From the NCBI GenBank assembly GCA_025451235.1, contig JANWKT010000008.1:372001-436000 (forward strand): 64,000 nucleotides of DNA, written 5' to 3'. The DNA comes from Flavobacteriales bacterium (GTDB lineage: Bacteria > Bacteroidota > Bacteroidia > CAIKAF01). How positions within the stretch are numbered: position 1 is the first letter of the stretch; every line of letters begins with the position of its first letter. The translations under genes and the position numbers were made by a program. The notes under the pieces were generated by a model. It worked only from the letters and a program-made list of their open reading frames with translations. It was not told the origin of the DNA and made no database searches. This document shows positions 16,973 through 25,023 of this stretch, piece by piece.

Positions 16973-19369
16973 TTATATTGGATCTGTTTCGGGGTCTTCA
17001 GCCTTTTCCGGATCTTCATGCACATCATCATCGTCGATCACTGCATATTTATCGTAATCCTTATCGATCTGTTTACGATTCAAAGTAAGTAACAAGGCAG
17101 GCAATAAAGTAAGGTTACAGAAGAAGCCCATGAGCAATGTAAAGGAAAGAAGGATCCCTAATGCTTTGGTCCCTCCAAAATCCGATGCGATAAATACGGA
17201 GAATCCAAAAAACAAAACCAAAGAAGTATAGGCCATACTTAACGCCGTTTCCCTGATGGAAGAATATGTGGAGGTTTTGATGTCTCCTTTATAATATTTA
17301 AGCTCCTGTAAGTATTTGGCCAAAAAGTGAATGGTGGAGTCGACCGTTATACCAAAAGCAATTCCATAAATAATGATGGTGGATGCCTTTAAGGGAATAT
17401 CAAAAAATCCCATGGCTCCTGCGGTAAAGATAAGTGGAAGTACATTCGGAATCAAAGAAATGAGTACCATTTTAAATTTCTTGAACATAGAGGCCATCAT
17501 TAAAGCAATGATAATAATGGCCACCGAAATAGATGATAATAAATTCCGGAGTAAATATTGGGTGCCTTTTAAGATCACTACACTGGCACCAGTAATGGTA
17601 ACATCTACATCTTCATCGGCAAAAATGGTTTTGGTTTGTTGTTGGATCCGTTTAACGATGGCATCCATTTCATACGTACCCATATCTTTTACCTGCGCCC
17701 TTATTCTTATATAGCGCCACGAGGTATCAATATAGGATTGATTCGAAACATCGTCTTTACCTTCAAGTCCACGTCTAAAATACTCCAACACCTTTGTTTT
17801 GTCGAACTGATTGGGAACCATGTATTGTTTAGTAGACCCGTTATAAAATGCCTGATTTCCATACTTCATTACCTCCACGATAGAAACGGGATGAGAGAAC
17901 ATGTTCAAGGAAGAAATAGAATCCTGCAACTGATCTACTTTTTTCCATAGATTACCACTTAGGATCACCCTGTTTTTTTTCTTGGTATCAATCATTACCT
18001 CAAATGGCATTACTCCAGTAAAATTGTTTTCAAAAAACATGAGATCGGCATAAGTTTCAGAATGCTTTGGTACATCATCCGCTACTTTACCAGAAGGTTT
18101 GATCCTGAACATGCCAATTACAGAAGCAACCAATAAGATGGCAGAAACAATATAAATAACAGCCCGGTATTTTTGAACCACTTTTACTTGCAGCTCTATA
18201 AATAGATTACTTCTTTTATTGGTAAGGTGACGGGTATGCCTTTTAGTTGGATTGGGTAAATAACTAAATAGAATAGGATTTAATACCAATGAAAGAAAGA
18301 ATAACAACATGCAATTGATGGTGGCTACTACACCAAATTCCATCAACATTTGACCCGGAGTAATAATAAGGGTGGCAAACCCCACCGCTGTTGTAATATT
18401 AATGAGGAACATCGCCCTGCCGGTCTTTTCCATCATCCTGCTCAACGCCTTTATTTTATTACCCACTTTTAAAAATTCCTGCTGATACTTGGTGACCATA
18501 TAAATGGCATTGGGAATACCTATAACGATCAGCAATGGAGGAATAATTCCGGTTACAGAGGTAATATCATAGCCCAGCATACCCATGGTACCCCATGACC
18601 AAATGACACCAATGGTTACTTGTAATAAGGTGACGGTTAAAACCCTGATCGATTTAAAAAAGATCATTAATATGATAGAAGAAACAACGGCAGCCAATAA
18701 AGTGAACAACAATGTTTCTTTTCTTGCGGTTTTAACGATCGCCGTTCGGATAAATGGTAATCCAGAGAGATGAACATCTTTGCCTTGTGCTTTTTCAAAG
18801 ATCTGAACCTTTGTTTGAATAGAATCTACAATCTCACTTCTTTTCTTTTTATGGATTACTTCTTTATTTAATCCGGCGAGCATGATATAGGCATTGGAAT
18901 CGGGATTCCATAGAACACCTTTATAGAATGGCAGCGATGCAAATTTGGCAGCGATGCTATCCGCTTCTGCATTTGTTTCGGGGACTTTTGAAATGAGAGG
19001 TATATTTTCAAATTTCTTGAGGGAATCGTTGAGCGTTAATGTAAAACTGCTGGCGGGTGAAAGGGTCCATTCCACAAAAGGAATTTGCTGGATCGATTTT
19101 TCGAATTTCATCCAGGCGTCCAGGTTGGTCTTATTAAAAAATGCCGGATCTTTAATGGCCAGGATAATTACATTGGCCTCTTCTCCGAAAACTGCACGAA
19201 AAGATTTATAATCCTGGTAAGTTTTATCGGAAGGAGGAAGTATTTGGGCCATCTGATAGCTCATTTCTACCCGACGGGAAAAATAAAACATCACGGCCGT
19301 AATGATAGCAACAATACTGAGGATCAGTATGCGGTTACGCAATATGATAGATGAAATCTTAGCCCACAT
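16973..19369 (-). CDS. MMPL/RND-superfamily membrane transporter
   Basis: 798 aa. Two repeated halves each start with one transmembrane helix, then a large periplasmic loop, then a block of five helices. The first half shows ITAVMFYFSRRVEMSY and GVIWSWGTMGMLGYDITSVT; the second shows IPNVLPLIFTAGAMGFFDIP and ITVDSTIHFLAKYL. Asp residues in GYDITS and TVDST are at positions where RND pumps relay protons. The C-terminal tail is very acidic. Such Patched-like MMPL proteins export lipids or hopanoids; the substrate here cannot be told from sequence. Not linked in an operon to an RND membrane-fusion protein or TolC. Confidence 0.85.
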   Translation of the reverse strand: MWAKISSIILRNRILILSIVAIITAVMFYFSRRVEMSYQMAQILPPSDKTYQDYKSFRAVFGEEANVIILAIKDPAFFNKTNLDAWMKFEKSIQQIPFVEWTLSPASSFTLTLNDSLKKFENIPLISKVPETNAEADSIAAKFASLPFYKGVLWNPDSNAYIMLAGLNKEVIHKKKRSEIVDSIQTKVQIFEKAQGKDVHLSGLPFIRTAIVKTARKETLLFTLLAAVVSSIILMIFFKSIRVLTVTLLQVTIGVIWSWGTMGMLGYDITSVTGIIPPLLIVIGIPNAIYMVTKYQQEFLKVGNKIKALSRMMEKTGRAMFLINITTAVGFATLIITPGQMLMEFGVVATINCMLLFFLSLVLNPILFSYLPNPTKRHTRHLTNKRSNLFIELQVKVVQKYRAVIYIVSAILLVASVIGMFRIKPSGKVADDVPKHSETYADLMFFENNFTGVMPFEVMIDTKKKNRVILSGNLWKKVDQLQDSISSLNMFSHPVSIVEVMKYGNQAFYNGSTKQYMVPNQFDKTKVLEYFRRGLEGKDDVSNQSYIDTSWRYIRIRAQVKDMGTYEMDAIVKRIQQQTKTIFADEDVDVTITGASVVILKGTQYLLRNLLSSISVAIIIIALMMASMFKKFKMVLISLIPNVLPLIFTAGAMGFFDIPLKASTIIIYGIAFGITVDSTIHFLAKYLQELKYYKGDIKTSTYSSIRETALSMAYTSLVLFFGFSVFIASDFGGTKALGILLSFTLLMGFFCNLTLLPALLLTLNRKQIDKDYDKYAVIDDDDVHEDPEKAEDPETDPI

Positions 19370-19696
19370 GGTCTCTCCCCAAAGTTTTAAGGGGTACGAA
19401 AGTATGAAATTCTAGGTAAAAGGCAAATAGGAACATGTCGAATCATCAGTATTATAGAGGGATATCGGGACATAACCGCAAAAAATAGGTTAAAGAATCT
19501 AAATGGGTATCGATAGCGCCAGCGGGTGAAGCGTCATTCTTTTTAGTTGTTGGTTGATCGTTATTGGTTGTTAGCATCGATGGTTGGACAACCAATAACT
19601 AACAACAGACAACCAACAACTAAAAAGATATAGCGAAATACGCGGTGCTCTCGGTGGACTGCGCAATAGCAAGTGGGAAGGAGGGCAGGCGCCCAA
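19370..19696. other. gene-free gap with inverted repeat
   Basis: 327 bp between the DoxX-like gene (upstream on the minus strand) and the MMPL transporter. It contains the inverted repeat listed at 19540-19626 and otherwise shows no credible coding frame. The short open frames here overlap the repeat and have no homology I recognise. Confidence 0.6.
19540..19626. repeat. word-repeat inverted repeat (TTGGTTGTTAG words)
   Basis: The first 17 bases of the left arm (19540-19556, TTTTTAGTTGTTGGTTG) pair perfectly with 19610-19626. Inside, both arms continue with differently ordered GTTATTGGTTGTTAG words, so the inner pairing is imperfect. The run of T on one side and A on the other means it could terminate in both directions. 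Confidence 0.75.
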
Positions 19697-20125
19697 TTAA
19701 TGAGCTTGAGGAGAAACTTTGAATAAGAAAAGGAGAATGAGGATAACAAAGGCAAAATATCCCATAAGAGTAGCAGCTCCTCCGTAATCCTTGGCTAACC
19801 GCTGTCCTAAAAACAAGGAAGTTAATGAAACCAATGAAAGACAGCATGCCAGGTAGACCAATTCTACCGAATCGTATATCCACATTTGAAACACGCTTAA
19901 GAGGGCAGTTATGCCGGCACTTAATTCAAAAATGGTGATCAAAATAAACAGCAGGGGAACTATATTTTTCAGCATGCTTTTGGAAAAATGCCCTTTCAGC
20001 CAATCGAGATTTCCCCGGCTGTCAAGTACTTTATCAAGGCCTGATTGCATCCATAAAATAACTAATACAATCATGCAAATGCTCAAGATTATATACACGT
20101 AGTTTTCAGCGAACAGTTTTACCAT
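19697..20125 (-). CDS. DoxX-like four-helix membrane protein
   Basis: 142 aa with four hydrophobic helices. The opening segment VILWMQSGLDKVLDSRGNLDWLKGHFSKS and the AGITALL helix match the DoxX/DoxD-like pattern. The function of this group is not defined; some are linked to redox or thiosulfate metabolism. It is 16 bp downstream of the FMN reductase gene on the same strand, so the two are likely co-transcribed. Confidence 0.6.
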   Translation of the reverse strand: MVKLFAENYVYIILSICMIVLVILWMQSGLDKVLDSRGNLDWLKGHFSKSMLKNIVPLLFILITIFELSAGITALLSVFQMWIYDSVELVYLACCLSLVSLTSLFLGQRLAKDYGGAATLMGYFAFVILILLFLFKVSPQAH

Positions 20126-20141
20126 TGTACTTTAATATTTA

Positions 20142-20675
20142 TTAAAACTGGATAAATTTATCAATTTGCTTGGTAATGGCTTGTAGGGTCTCTTCTTCTG
20201 TTATGATCTGATCCTCATTGATCAACGTTTTGATCTTTGACACAGGAACTTTCTGTGGAAGCACATGCATTTCCAAATGTTCGAAAATAGACGTGAGGTG
20301 GTCCATTCCTCTTAAGTTGCCCGCCCTGCCTGTTGAAGCTCCAACCAGAGCTACCTTTTTCCCTTCGAACCATTTGGGTTCGCAAATATCGATGAAAGCC
20401 TTTACTATACCGGGAAAGCTTCCATTATACTCAGGTGTGATGAAAATAAATTTATCTGCTTGAATGATATATCTTTTCAACAAGTTATCAACCTCTTCAG
20501 ATGGATTTCCAAATATTTCATTTTCATACAAAAAGCTAACAGGAAGGGTTCTGAAATCTAAAAGCTGAAAAGCCTGATTTTTTTGTTCAAGGATGCTTGC
20601 ATAAATGTTTGATAATGATATTGTTAAATTATCTTTTCTATAACTGCCCGAAACGATTGTAATCATATTATTCAT
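20142..20675 (-). CDS. NADPH-dependent FMN reductase family protein
   Basis: 177 aa flavodoxin-like fold. GSYRKDNLTISLS near the N terminus is the FMN phosphate loop, ITPEYNGSFPGIVKAFID is the family signature around the isoalloxazine ring, and GASTGRAGNLRGMDHL is the second loop. Family members reduce FMN, quinones, azo dyes or chromate using NAD(P)H; the physiological substrate is unknown. Divergent from parA with a 129-bp shared upstream region. Confidence 0.88.
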   Translation of the reverse strand: MNNMITIVSGSYRKDNLTISLSNIYASILEQKNQAFQLLDFRTLPVSFLYENEIFGNPSEEVDNLLKRYIIQADKFIFITPEYNGSFPGIVKAFIDICEPKWFEGKKVALVGASTGRAGNLRGMDHLTSIFEHLEMHVLPQKVPVSKIKTLINEDQIITEEETLQAITKQIDKFIQF

Positions 20676-20741
20676 GATTTATGAGTTGGTCGTGTTCAAA
20701 AATTGCAAGGTCCAAAACGTAATTTGCAGGTCCCAATACCG

Positions 20742-20749
20742 TAATTTTG
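20742..20749 (+). promoter_or_regulatory. -7 promoter element for parA operon
   Basis: TAATTTTG matches TAnnTTTG exactly, 55 bases before the parA ATG. The nearest TTG (20724-20726) is 15 bases upstream, slightly closer than the usual 17-23. Confidence 0.45.
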
Positions 20750-20771
20750 AATTCTGAAAAACACAACGGAG

Positions 20772-20779
20772 CAAATTTA
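20772..20779 (-). promoter_or_regulatory. possible -7 element for FMN reductase/DoxX operon
   Basis: On the minus strand this reads TAAATTTG, a perfect TAnnTTTG, with a TTG at the 23-base spacing overlapping the parA start. It would give a leader of about 90 bases for the FMN reductase gene. Confidence 0.35.
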
Positions 20780-20804
20780 GCTTTTAAAAACCACAAGATA
20801 AGCA

Positions 20805-21623
20805 ATGGGAAAAGTAATTTCAATAGCCAACCAAAAAGGAGGAGTAGGAAAAACCACCACAGCCATTAACCTGAGTGCAGGTCTGGCCGTTTTAGAATAC
20901 AAAACACTTATTATAGATGCGGATCCCCAAGCGAATGCTACCAGCGGAGTTGGGTTTGACCATAAAACCATTAAGAACAGCATTTATGAATGTGTATTGA
21001 ATGAAGTAGAACCTTCTGAAATTATTTTAAAAACCAAAACGCCAAACCTGGATATTATGCCGGCTCATATTGACCTGGTAGGTGCAGAGATCGAACTGAT
21101 CAACCTGCCTAACCGGGAACATATGATGAAAGAAGTGATCAATAAGATCAAAGCGGATTATGACTTTATTATTATTGACTGTTCTCCGTCTTTGGGATTG
21201 ATCACCGTTAATTCCCTTACCGCATCAGATTCAGTAATTGTTCCGGTTCAATGTGAATATTTCGCATTGGAAGGATTAGGAAAACTATTGAATACTATTA
21301 AGATCGTTCAAAGCCGATTAAATACCAATCTTGAAATTGAAGGGATCCTGCTCACCATGTACGATAAACGTTTGCGTTTATCCAATCAGGTGGTGGAAGA
21401 TGTACGTACCCATTTCCAGGATATGGTGTTTGATACCATTGTGGCTCGTAACACCACCTTAGGTGAAGCTCCCAGCTTTGGTGAATCAGTGATCATGTTT
21501 GATGCTGAATCGAAAGGTGCTCAAAGTTACCTGAACCTGGCCAGGGAAGTACTACAAAAGAACAATTTACTGAAAACAGAAACAACCAAAAAAAAATTAG
21601 TGGATTTAGAAGATGGCAACTAA
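20805..21623 (+). CDS. parA: Chromosome partitioning ATPase ParA (Soj)
   Basis: 272 aa. Deviant Walker A motif KGGVGKTTTAINLSAGLA (Lys11 and Lys16), Walker B IIIDCSPSLGLITVN and the DADPQANATSG switch region. The N terminus is short, without the DNA-binding HTH of plasmid type Ia proteins, so it is the chromosomal Soj type. With ParB and parS sites it segregates the replication origin. The parB ATG lies inside its last codons (11-bp overlap), which implies translational coupling. Confidence 0.96.
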   Translation: MGKVISIANQKGGVGKTTTAINLSAGLAVLEYKTLIIDADPQANATSGVGFDHKTIKNSIYECVLNEVEPSEIILKTKTPNLDIMPAHIDLVGAEIELINLPNREHMMKEVINKIKADYDFIIIDCSPSLGLITVNSLTASDSVIVPVQCEYFALEGLGKLLNTIKIVQSRLNTNLEIEGILLTMYDKRLRLSNQVVEDVRTHFQDMVFDTIVARNTTLGEAPSFGESVIMFDAESKGAQSYLNLAREVLQKNNLLKTETTKKKLVDLEDGN

Positions 21624-22536
21624 CAAAAGACAAGCATTGGGACGTGGCTTGAATGCGCTGCTCAATGGAGGAAATGAAGATGTATTGGAAATACCAAAAG
21701 CAAAAGTAACCACCAATGGTGTAAATGGCTCGGTAGCCATGATACCTGTAAAGCAAATTGAGGCAAATCCATTTCAACCCAGAAATGAATTTGAACTGGA
21801 AGCTTTACAAGAATTAGCGGAATCCATTCAAACTTTCGGTATCATTCAACCGGTGACCTTAAGAAAAACCGGTGACAATAAATATCAGCTTATTTCGGGA
21901 GAAAGAAGATTCAGGGCATCACAGATGGCCGGACTTACTGAAATTCCCGCTTATATCCGAACAGCGGATGACCAATCCATGCTGGAGATGGCGTTGGTAG
22001 AAAATATTCAACGTGAAGACCTAAATGCCATTGATGTGGCCTTAAGTTACCAGCGTTTGATCGACGAATGCAGTCTTACCCAGGAAAAACTGGGTGAAAG
22101 GATCGCCAAAAACAGGAGCACGGTTACCAATTATCTTCGTTTATTGAAACTGCCTACTGAAGTGCAGGTAGCGATCAAAAAAGGAAAGATCACCATGGGA
22201 CATGCCCGTGCCATTATCAATGCAGGAACGGAAGAGCAGCAGTTGGAAATACTTACTCAGATCTTGAATGAAGACCTTTCTGTACGCCAGGTAGAGGAAA
22301 TTGCCAAGACCATGGCCGGAAAGAAAGGAAAAAACATAGAATCCCATACTAAAGATACCCATACCTCCGTTAGTAGCGAGTGGAACGAAAAATATACCAT
22401 TCATAGCCAGAAGTTAACGGATATCCTTAAAAAGAAGGTAAGTATCCAGCCTGGTAAGAATGGCAGTGGCAAGATCCTGATCGATTTTTTAAATGAAAAG
22501 GAGCTTGAAAAGATTATAGAATGTTTTGAAAAATAA
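21613..22536 (+). CDS. parB: Chromosome partitioning protein ParB
   Basis: 307 aa. KRQALGRGLNALL opening, then the ParB/Srx CTP-binding core IEANPFQPR, LAESIQTFGIIQPVTLR and ISGERRFRAS, followed by the HTH region LTQEKLGERIAKNRSTVTNYLRLL that binds parS, and a C-terminal dimer domain (GSGKILIDFLNEKELEKII). Overlaps parA upstream and the DUF5683 gene downstream by 11 bp each. I saw no perfect parS palindrome of the Bacillus type near these genes. Confidence 0.96.
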   Translation: MATNKRQALGRGLNALLNGGNEDVLEIPKAKVTTNGVNGSVAMIPVKQIEANPFQPRNEFELEALQELAESIQTFGIIQPVTLRKTGDNKYQLISGERRFRASQMAGLTEIPAYIRTADDQSMLEMALVENIQREDLNAIDVALSYQRLIDECSLTQEKLGERIAKNRSTVTNYLRLLKLPTEVQVAIKKGKITMGHARAIINAGTEEQQLEILTQILNEDLSVRQVEEIAKTMAGKKGKNIESHTKDTHTSVSSEWNEKYTIHSQKLTDILKKKVSIQPGKNGSGKILIDFLNEKELEKIIECFEK

Positions 22537-23155
22537 TCCTTATAAGGTATTTTTTGGTTTCCTGTTTGTGATCTTTTTGCAAACAGGAAATTTTTTATTG
22601 GCCCAAACCAGTGATACACTTACCACGTCTACAGATACTCTTCTCATATCTTCTGATTCAACAGCTACCAACAAGAAAAAAGGACCCAAGGTACGTAAGC
22701 CTACTATTCCATGGAAAGCAGCAGTTATGAGTGCTTGTTTACCTGGACTTGGACAGATCTATAACCGTAAATACTGGAAACTACCGATTGTTTGGGGTGC
22801 ATTGGGAACCACCGGTTATTTCCTGGTGGATTCGCATATCCAATATGTGAAATACAGAGATGCCTACCGATCCTTCGTGAATGATTCCCTGGTGTTGCCA
22901 GGTTTTGAGGCCTATGCCTCTAATTCCGGTGGTTTAAAATCACAAAGGGATAATTACGAACGGACCCGCAATATTCTTACCATCGTGGCTGCCGCTTTGT
23001 GGACCCTCAATATTATTGATGCGGTGGTGGATGCACATTTGTCAAGCTTTGATGTGGGGCCGAACCTGAGCATGAAACTGGCTCCTGCCACTATGTTCAA
23101 TGTGTACAATCACCAGCCAGCCGTTGGCCTTTCGCTTACGCTCAGCTTTAAATAG
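22526..23155 (+). CDS. DUF5683 domain-containing membrane protein
   Basis: 209 aa. A signal or first helix (VFFGFLFVIFLQTGNFLLAQ) is followed by a Thr/Ser-rich linker. Then comes the conserved DUF5683 core AAVMSACLPGLGQIYNRKYWKLP with two further hydrophobic helices. The first codon appears to be TTG, overlapping the end of parB by 11 bp; no ATG gives a complete leader. The gene is found with parA, parB and dapB in many Bacteroidota, but its job is not known. Confidence 0.82.
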   Translation: MKNNPYKVFFGFLFVIFLQTGNFLLAQTSDTLTTSTDTLLISSDSTATNKKKGPKVRKPTIPWKAAVMSACLPGLGQIYNRKYWKLPIVWGALGTTGYFLVDSHIQYVKYRDAYRSFVNDSLVLPGFEAYASNSGGLKSQRDNYERTRNILTIVAAALWTLNIIDAVVDAHLSSFDVGPNLSMKLAPATMFNVYNHQPAVGLSLTLSFK

Positions 23156-23220
23156 TTTGAGGTTTGAAAGGTTTGAAGTTTGACTTCAAACTTCAAACTG
23201 TGAAGCGTCGAACCTCAAAC
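23155..23220. repeat. nested inverted repeat of TTTGAAG words before dapB
   Basis: Inner arms GTTTGAAGTTTGA (23171-23183) and its exact complement (23186-23198) leave a 2-base gap. Outer arms GTTTGAGGTTTGA (23155-23167) and 23208-23220 pair with one G:U-type change. The left outer arm starts at the stop codon region of the preceding gene and the repeat ends 10 bases before the dapB -7 box. Confidence 0.75.
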
Positions 23221-23229
23221 TTATTTTTA

Positions 23230-23237
23230 TAGATTTG
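23230..23237 (+). promoter_or_regulatory. -7 promoter element for dapB
   Basis: TAGATTTG is an exact TAnnTTTG, ending 4 bases before the dapB ATG. If used, the transcript would be nearly leaderless. No TTG occurs at the -33 spacing. Confidence 0.4.
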
Positions 23238-23241
23238 TTAT

Positions 23242-23967
23242 ATGAAAATAGGTCTACTGGGTTATGGTAAAATGGGTAAAGAGATCGAAGCGATCTGTCT
23301 TCAGAGAGGTCATGAGGTCCCTTTAAAAATTGATGAGCATAACCGCGATTCGATCACCGGAAAAGATCTTCAGTTATGTGAGGTGATGATCGATTTTACT
23401 ACTCCACTTTCGGTGATCAGCAATATTGAGCTGGTAATGAATGCAGGCATCCCATTGGTAGTAGGTACTACAGGTTGGCATGACCAGCTGGAGAAAGTAT
23501 CGACCCTATGTAAAGAAAAAAACGGAAGTTTGATTTATGGAAGTAATTTTAGTGTAGGTGTAAATATTTTCTTTGCATTGAATAAATATATGGCCGGGAT
23601 CATGAACCAATATCCTGACTATGAACCAAGCATTCACGAGATCCATCATACCCAGAAACTGGATGCACCTAGCGGAACGGCGATTACATTGGGCAAGGAT
23701 ATATTGGAAAAGCTCGACCGTAAGACCCAGTGGGTGGATGAAAAATCAACACCTGCGGATCTTTTAATTACCGCCGATAGAATAGAACATGTTCCGGGAA
23801 CGCATATCGTTACTTATTCGAGTGATATAGATCTGATCGAATTAAAACATATTGCCCATAACCGCCAGGGATTTGCGTTGGGTGCAGTGATCGCAGCCGA
23901 ATGGATCGTTGGGAAAAAAGGATTTTTTGAGGTAAAGCAGATGTTTGACTTTAACAAAGATTTTTAA
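23242..23967 (+). CDS. dapB: 4-Hydroxy-tetrahydrodipicolinate reductase
   Basis: 241 aa. Reduces hydroxy-tetrahydrodipicolinate in the lysine/diaminopimelate pathway. GLLGYGKMGKEIE is the dinucleotide loop, VVGTTGWHD and YGSNFSVGVN line the active site, and HEIHHTQKLDAPSGTA contains the catalytic His and Lys. The short length with a compact N-terminal domain is typical of Bacteroidota DapB. It follows the parAB-DUF5683 set; the lepB gene that often comes next in the phylum is not there. A strong terminator follows 15 bp after the stop. Confidence 0.96.
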   Translation: MKIGLLGYGKMGKEIEAICLQRGHEVPLKIDEHNRDSITGKDLQLCEVMIDFTTPLSVISNIELVMNAGIPLVVGTTGWHDQLEKVSTLCKEKNGSLIYGSNFSVGVNIFFALNKYMAGIMNQYPDYEPSIHEIHHTQKLDAPSGTAITLGKDILEKLDRKTQWVDEKSTPADLLITADRIEHVPGTHIVTYSSDIDLIELKHIAHNRQGFALGAVIAAEWIVGKKGFFEVKQMFDFNKDF

Positions 23968-23982
23968 ATAAACAGGTAGTAG

Positions 23983-24010
23983 GGACGGACGATTGTCCGT
24001 CCTTTTTTTT
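23983..24010 (+). terminator. rho-independent terminator after dapB
   Basis: GGACGGAC (23983-23990) pairs perfectly with GTCCGTCC (23995-24002) around a 4-base loop and is followed by eight T residues. Confidence 0.93.
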
Positions 24011-24021
24011 ACACCCAACTC

Positions 24022-24387
24022 CTACTTCTTCGGCTGTTGCACTCCCAATAAATTCTCCAATATACTCGTAGTAAATGCAATCAATAAACTGAAAACAATT
24101 CCCATCAAGAAATTACGTACACTAAAAAACTGGTCGGGCACCAACCAATCAGCAATAAAAATGATCACCCCATTGATCACGAATAAAAACAGACCCAATG
24201 TAAAAACCGTTGCAGGAATGGTGAGTAAAATCAATAAGGGTTTTACAAACCGGTTCAGCAAAGCCAGGATAGCAGCCAATACCATGGCCACCCATACATT
24301 CGCCACATCTACTCCTGGCAATAACATACCCGAAATAAAAACCGCCAGGGCTGTTACGAGGAACTTGATCAATTGCTGGTCTCTCAT
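24022..24387 (-). CDS. Phage-holin-family IV (DUF360) membrane protein
   Basis: 121 aa with four hydrophobic helices. ALNRFVKPLLILLTIPATVFTLGLFLFVIN matches the widespread Mycobacterial 4-TMS holin superfamily IV pattern (NxxxKP followed by LPxTxxTLGLFxxxIN). Despite the name these are mostly chromosomal inner-membrane proteins of unknown role, and no phage genes are nearby. Convergent with dapB. Confidence 0.82.
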   Translation of the reverse strand: MRDQQLIKFLVTALAVFISGMLLPGVDVANVWVAMVLAAILALLNRFVKPLLILLTIPATVFTLGLFLFVINGVIIFIADWLVPDQFFSVRNFLMGIVFSLLIAFTTSILENLLGVQQPKK

Positions 24388-24412
24388 TCTTTTGGTGATT
24401 GGTAATTACTAT

Positions 24413-24901
24413 TTACGGTTTACTAGATATAAATTTGGCAGTCACTAATAGTAATTTCAATAAATTCTTGAGTCGTACATTCAGTCTTAACTTTTTTTCA
24501 TTGAAGGCATCATACAATTCAACACTTCTTTTTAGTTCATTGATCTTGATATGGATCTTTCTATAAAGTTTTTCCATATCATCCTCTTTGAACTTGAGGT
24601 AATATTCATCTTTAGGTAAGAGGTCGGCCTTTATTTTCCCTTTTTTGATCTTGGTAAAATCAAAATCTTTATCGAAGGCTGATTGAATGGCACTGAGTTT
24701 TAATTGTTCGATCGTAGTTTTTTCATCCAGTCCATTTTCAATATAGTCGTAAACAAGTAAGGAAATATTTAATTCCAGTTCGATCAACAGTAAGCTTCTA
24801 ACCCCCGACTTTTCGGATTTCAAACCTTTGATCTTGGCCAGCCCTTCAATGATCTCTTTTATGCTGCCAAAACCACTTTGTAATATCGACAAATATGCCA
24901 T
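24413..24901 (-). CDS. Hypothetical cytoplasmic protein
   Basis: 162 aa, no family recognised. Highly charged and predicted to be helical: IKGLKSEKSGVRSLLLIELELN in the first third, a Lys-rich middle and KKLRLNVRLKNLLKLLLVTAKF near the end. No signal peptide or clear membrane helix. It is flanked by inverted-repeat words TTGGTAATTGGTAA on both sides (about 24391-24425 and 24905-24935), so it sits between related repeat sequences. Confidence 0.6.
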   Translation of the reverse strand: MAYLSILQSGFGSIKEIIEGLAKIKGLKSEKSGVRSLLLIELELNISLLVYDYIENGLDEKTTIEQLKLSAIQSAFDKDFDFTKIKKGKIKADLLPKDEYYLKFKEDDMEKLYRKIHIKINELKRSVELYDAFNEKKLRLNVRLKNLLKLLLVTAKFISSKP

Positions 24902-24912
24902 CTGCTTGGTAA

Positions 24913-24982
24913 TTGGTAAATAGTAACTGGTAATCAGGAAGGATAATAAAAAGGCCTTAGTTTACCGGTTAGTATTTACCAA
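24913..24982. repeat. inverted repeat (TTGGTAAATAGTAA words)
   Basis: 24913-24933 pairs with 24961-24982 at 19 of 21 positions. Similar words (GGTGATTGGTAATTACTATTTACGG-like) occur at 24391-24420 beyond the other end of the neighbouring hypothetical gene. A GGCC centre lies in the loop. Confidence 0.65.
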
Positions 24983-24989
24983 AAATAGC

Positions 24990-24997
24990 TATGTTTG
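24990..24997 (+). promoter_or_regulatory. -7 promoter element for the SDR gene
   Basis: TATGTTTG matches TAnnTTTG exactly, 26 bases before the ATG at 25024, a normal leader length. The -33 position has TTA rather than TTG. Confidence 0.5.
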
Positions 24998-25023
24998 TCT
25001 AAACAAAAAATTTTAAAACCATC

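Noticed and set aside
20676-23241. parS sites near parAB
   Set aside because: No palindrome close to TGTTCCACGTGAAACA was seen; parS may lie elsewhere.
24022-24387. Prophage from the holin-family match
   Set aside because: No other phage gene is nearby, and this family is common as a chromosomal membrane protein.
23993-24448. 151-codon + frame over the holin-like gene
   Set aside because: Antisense to a clear four-helix membrane protein and starting inside the dapB terminator.
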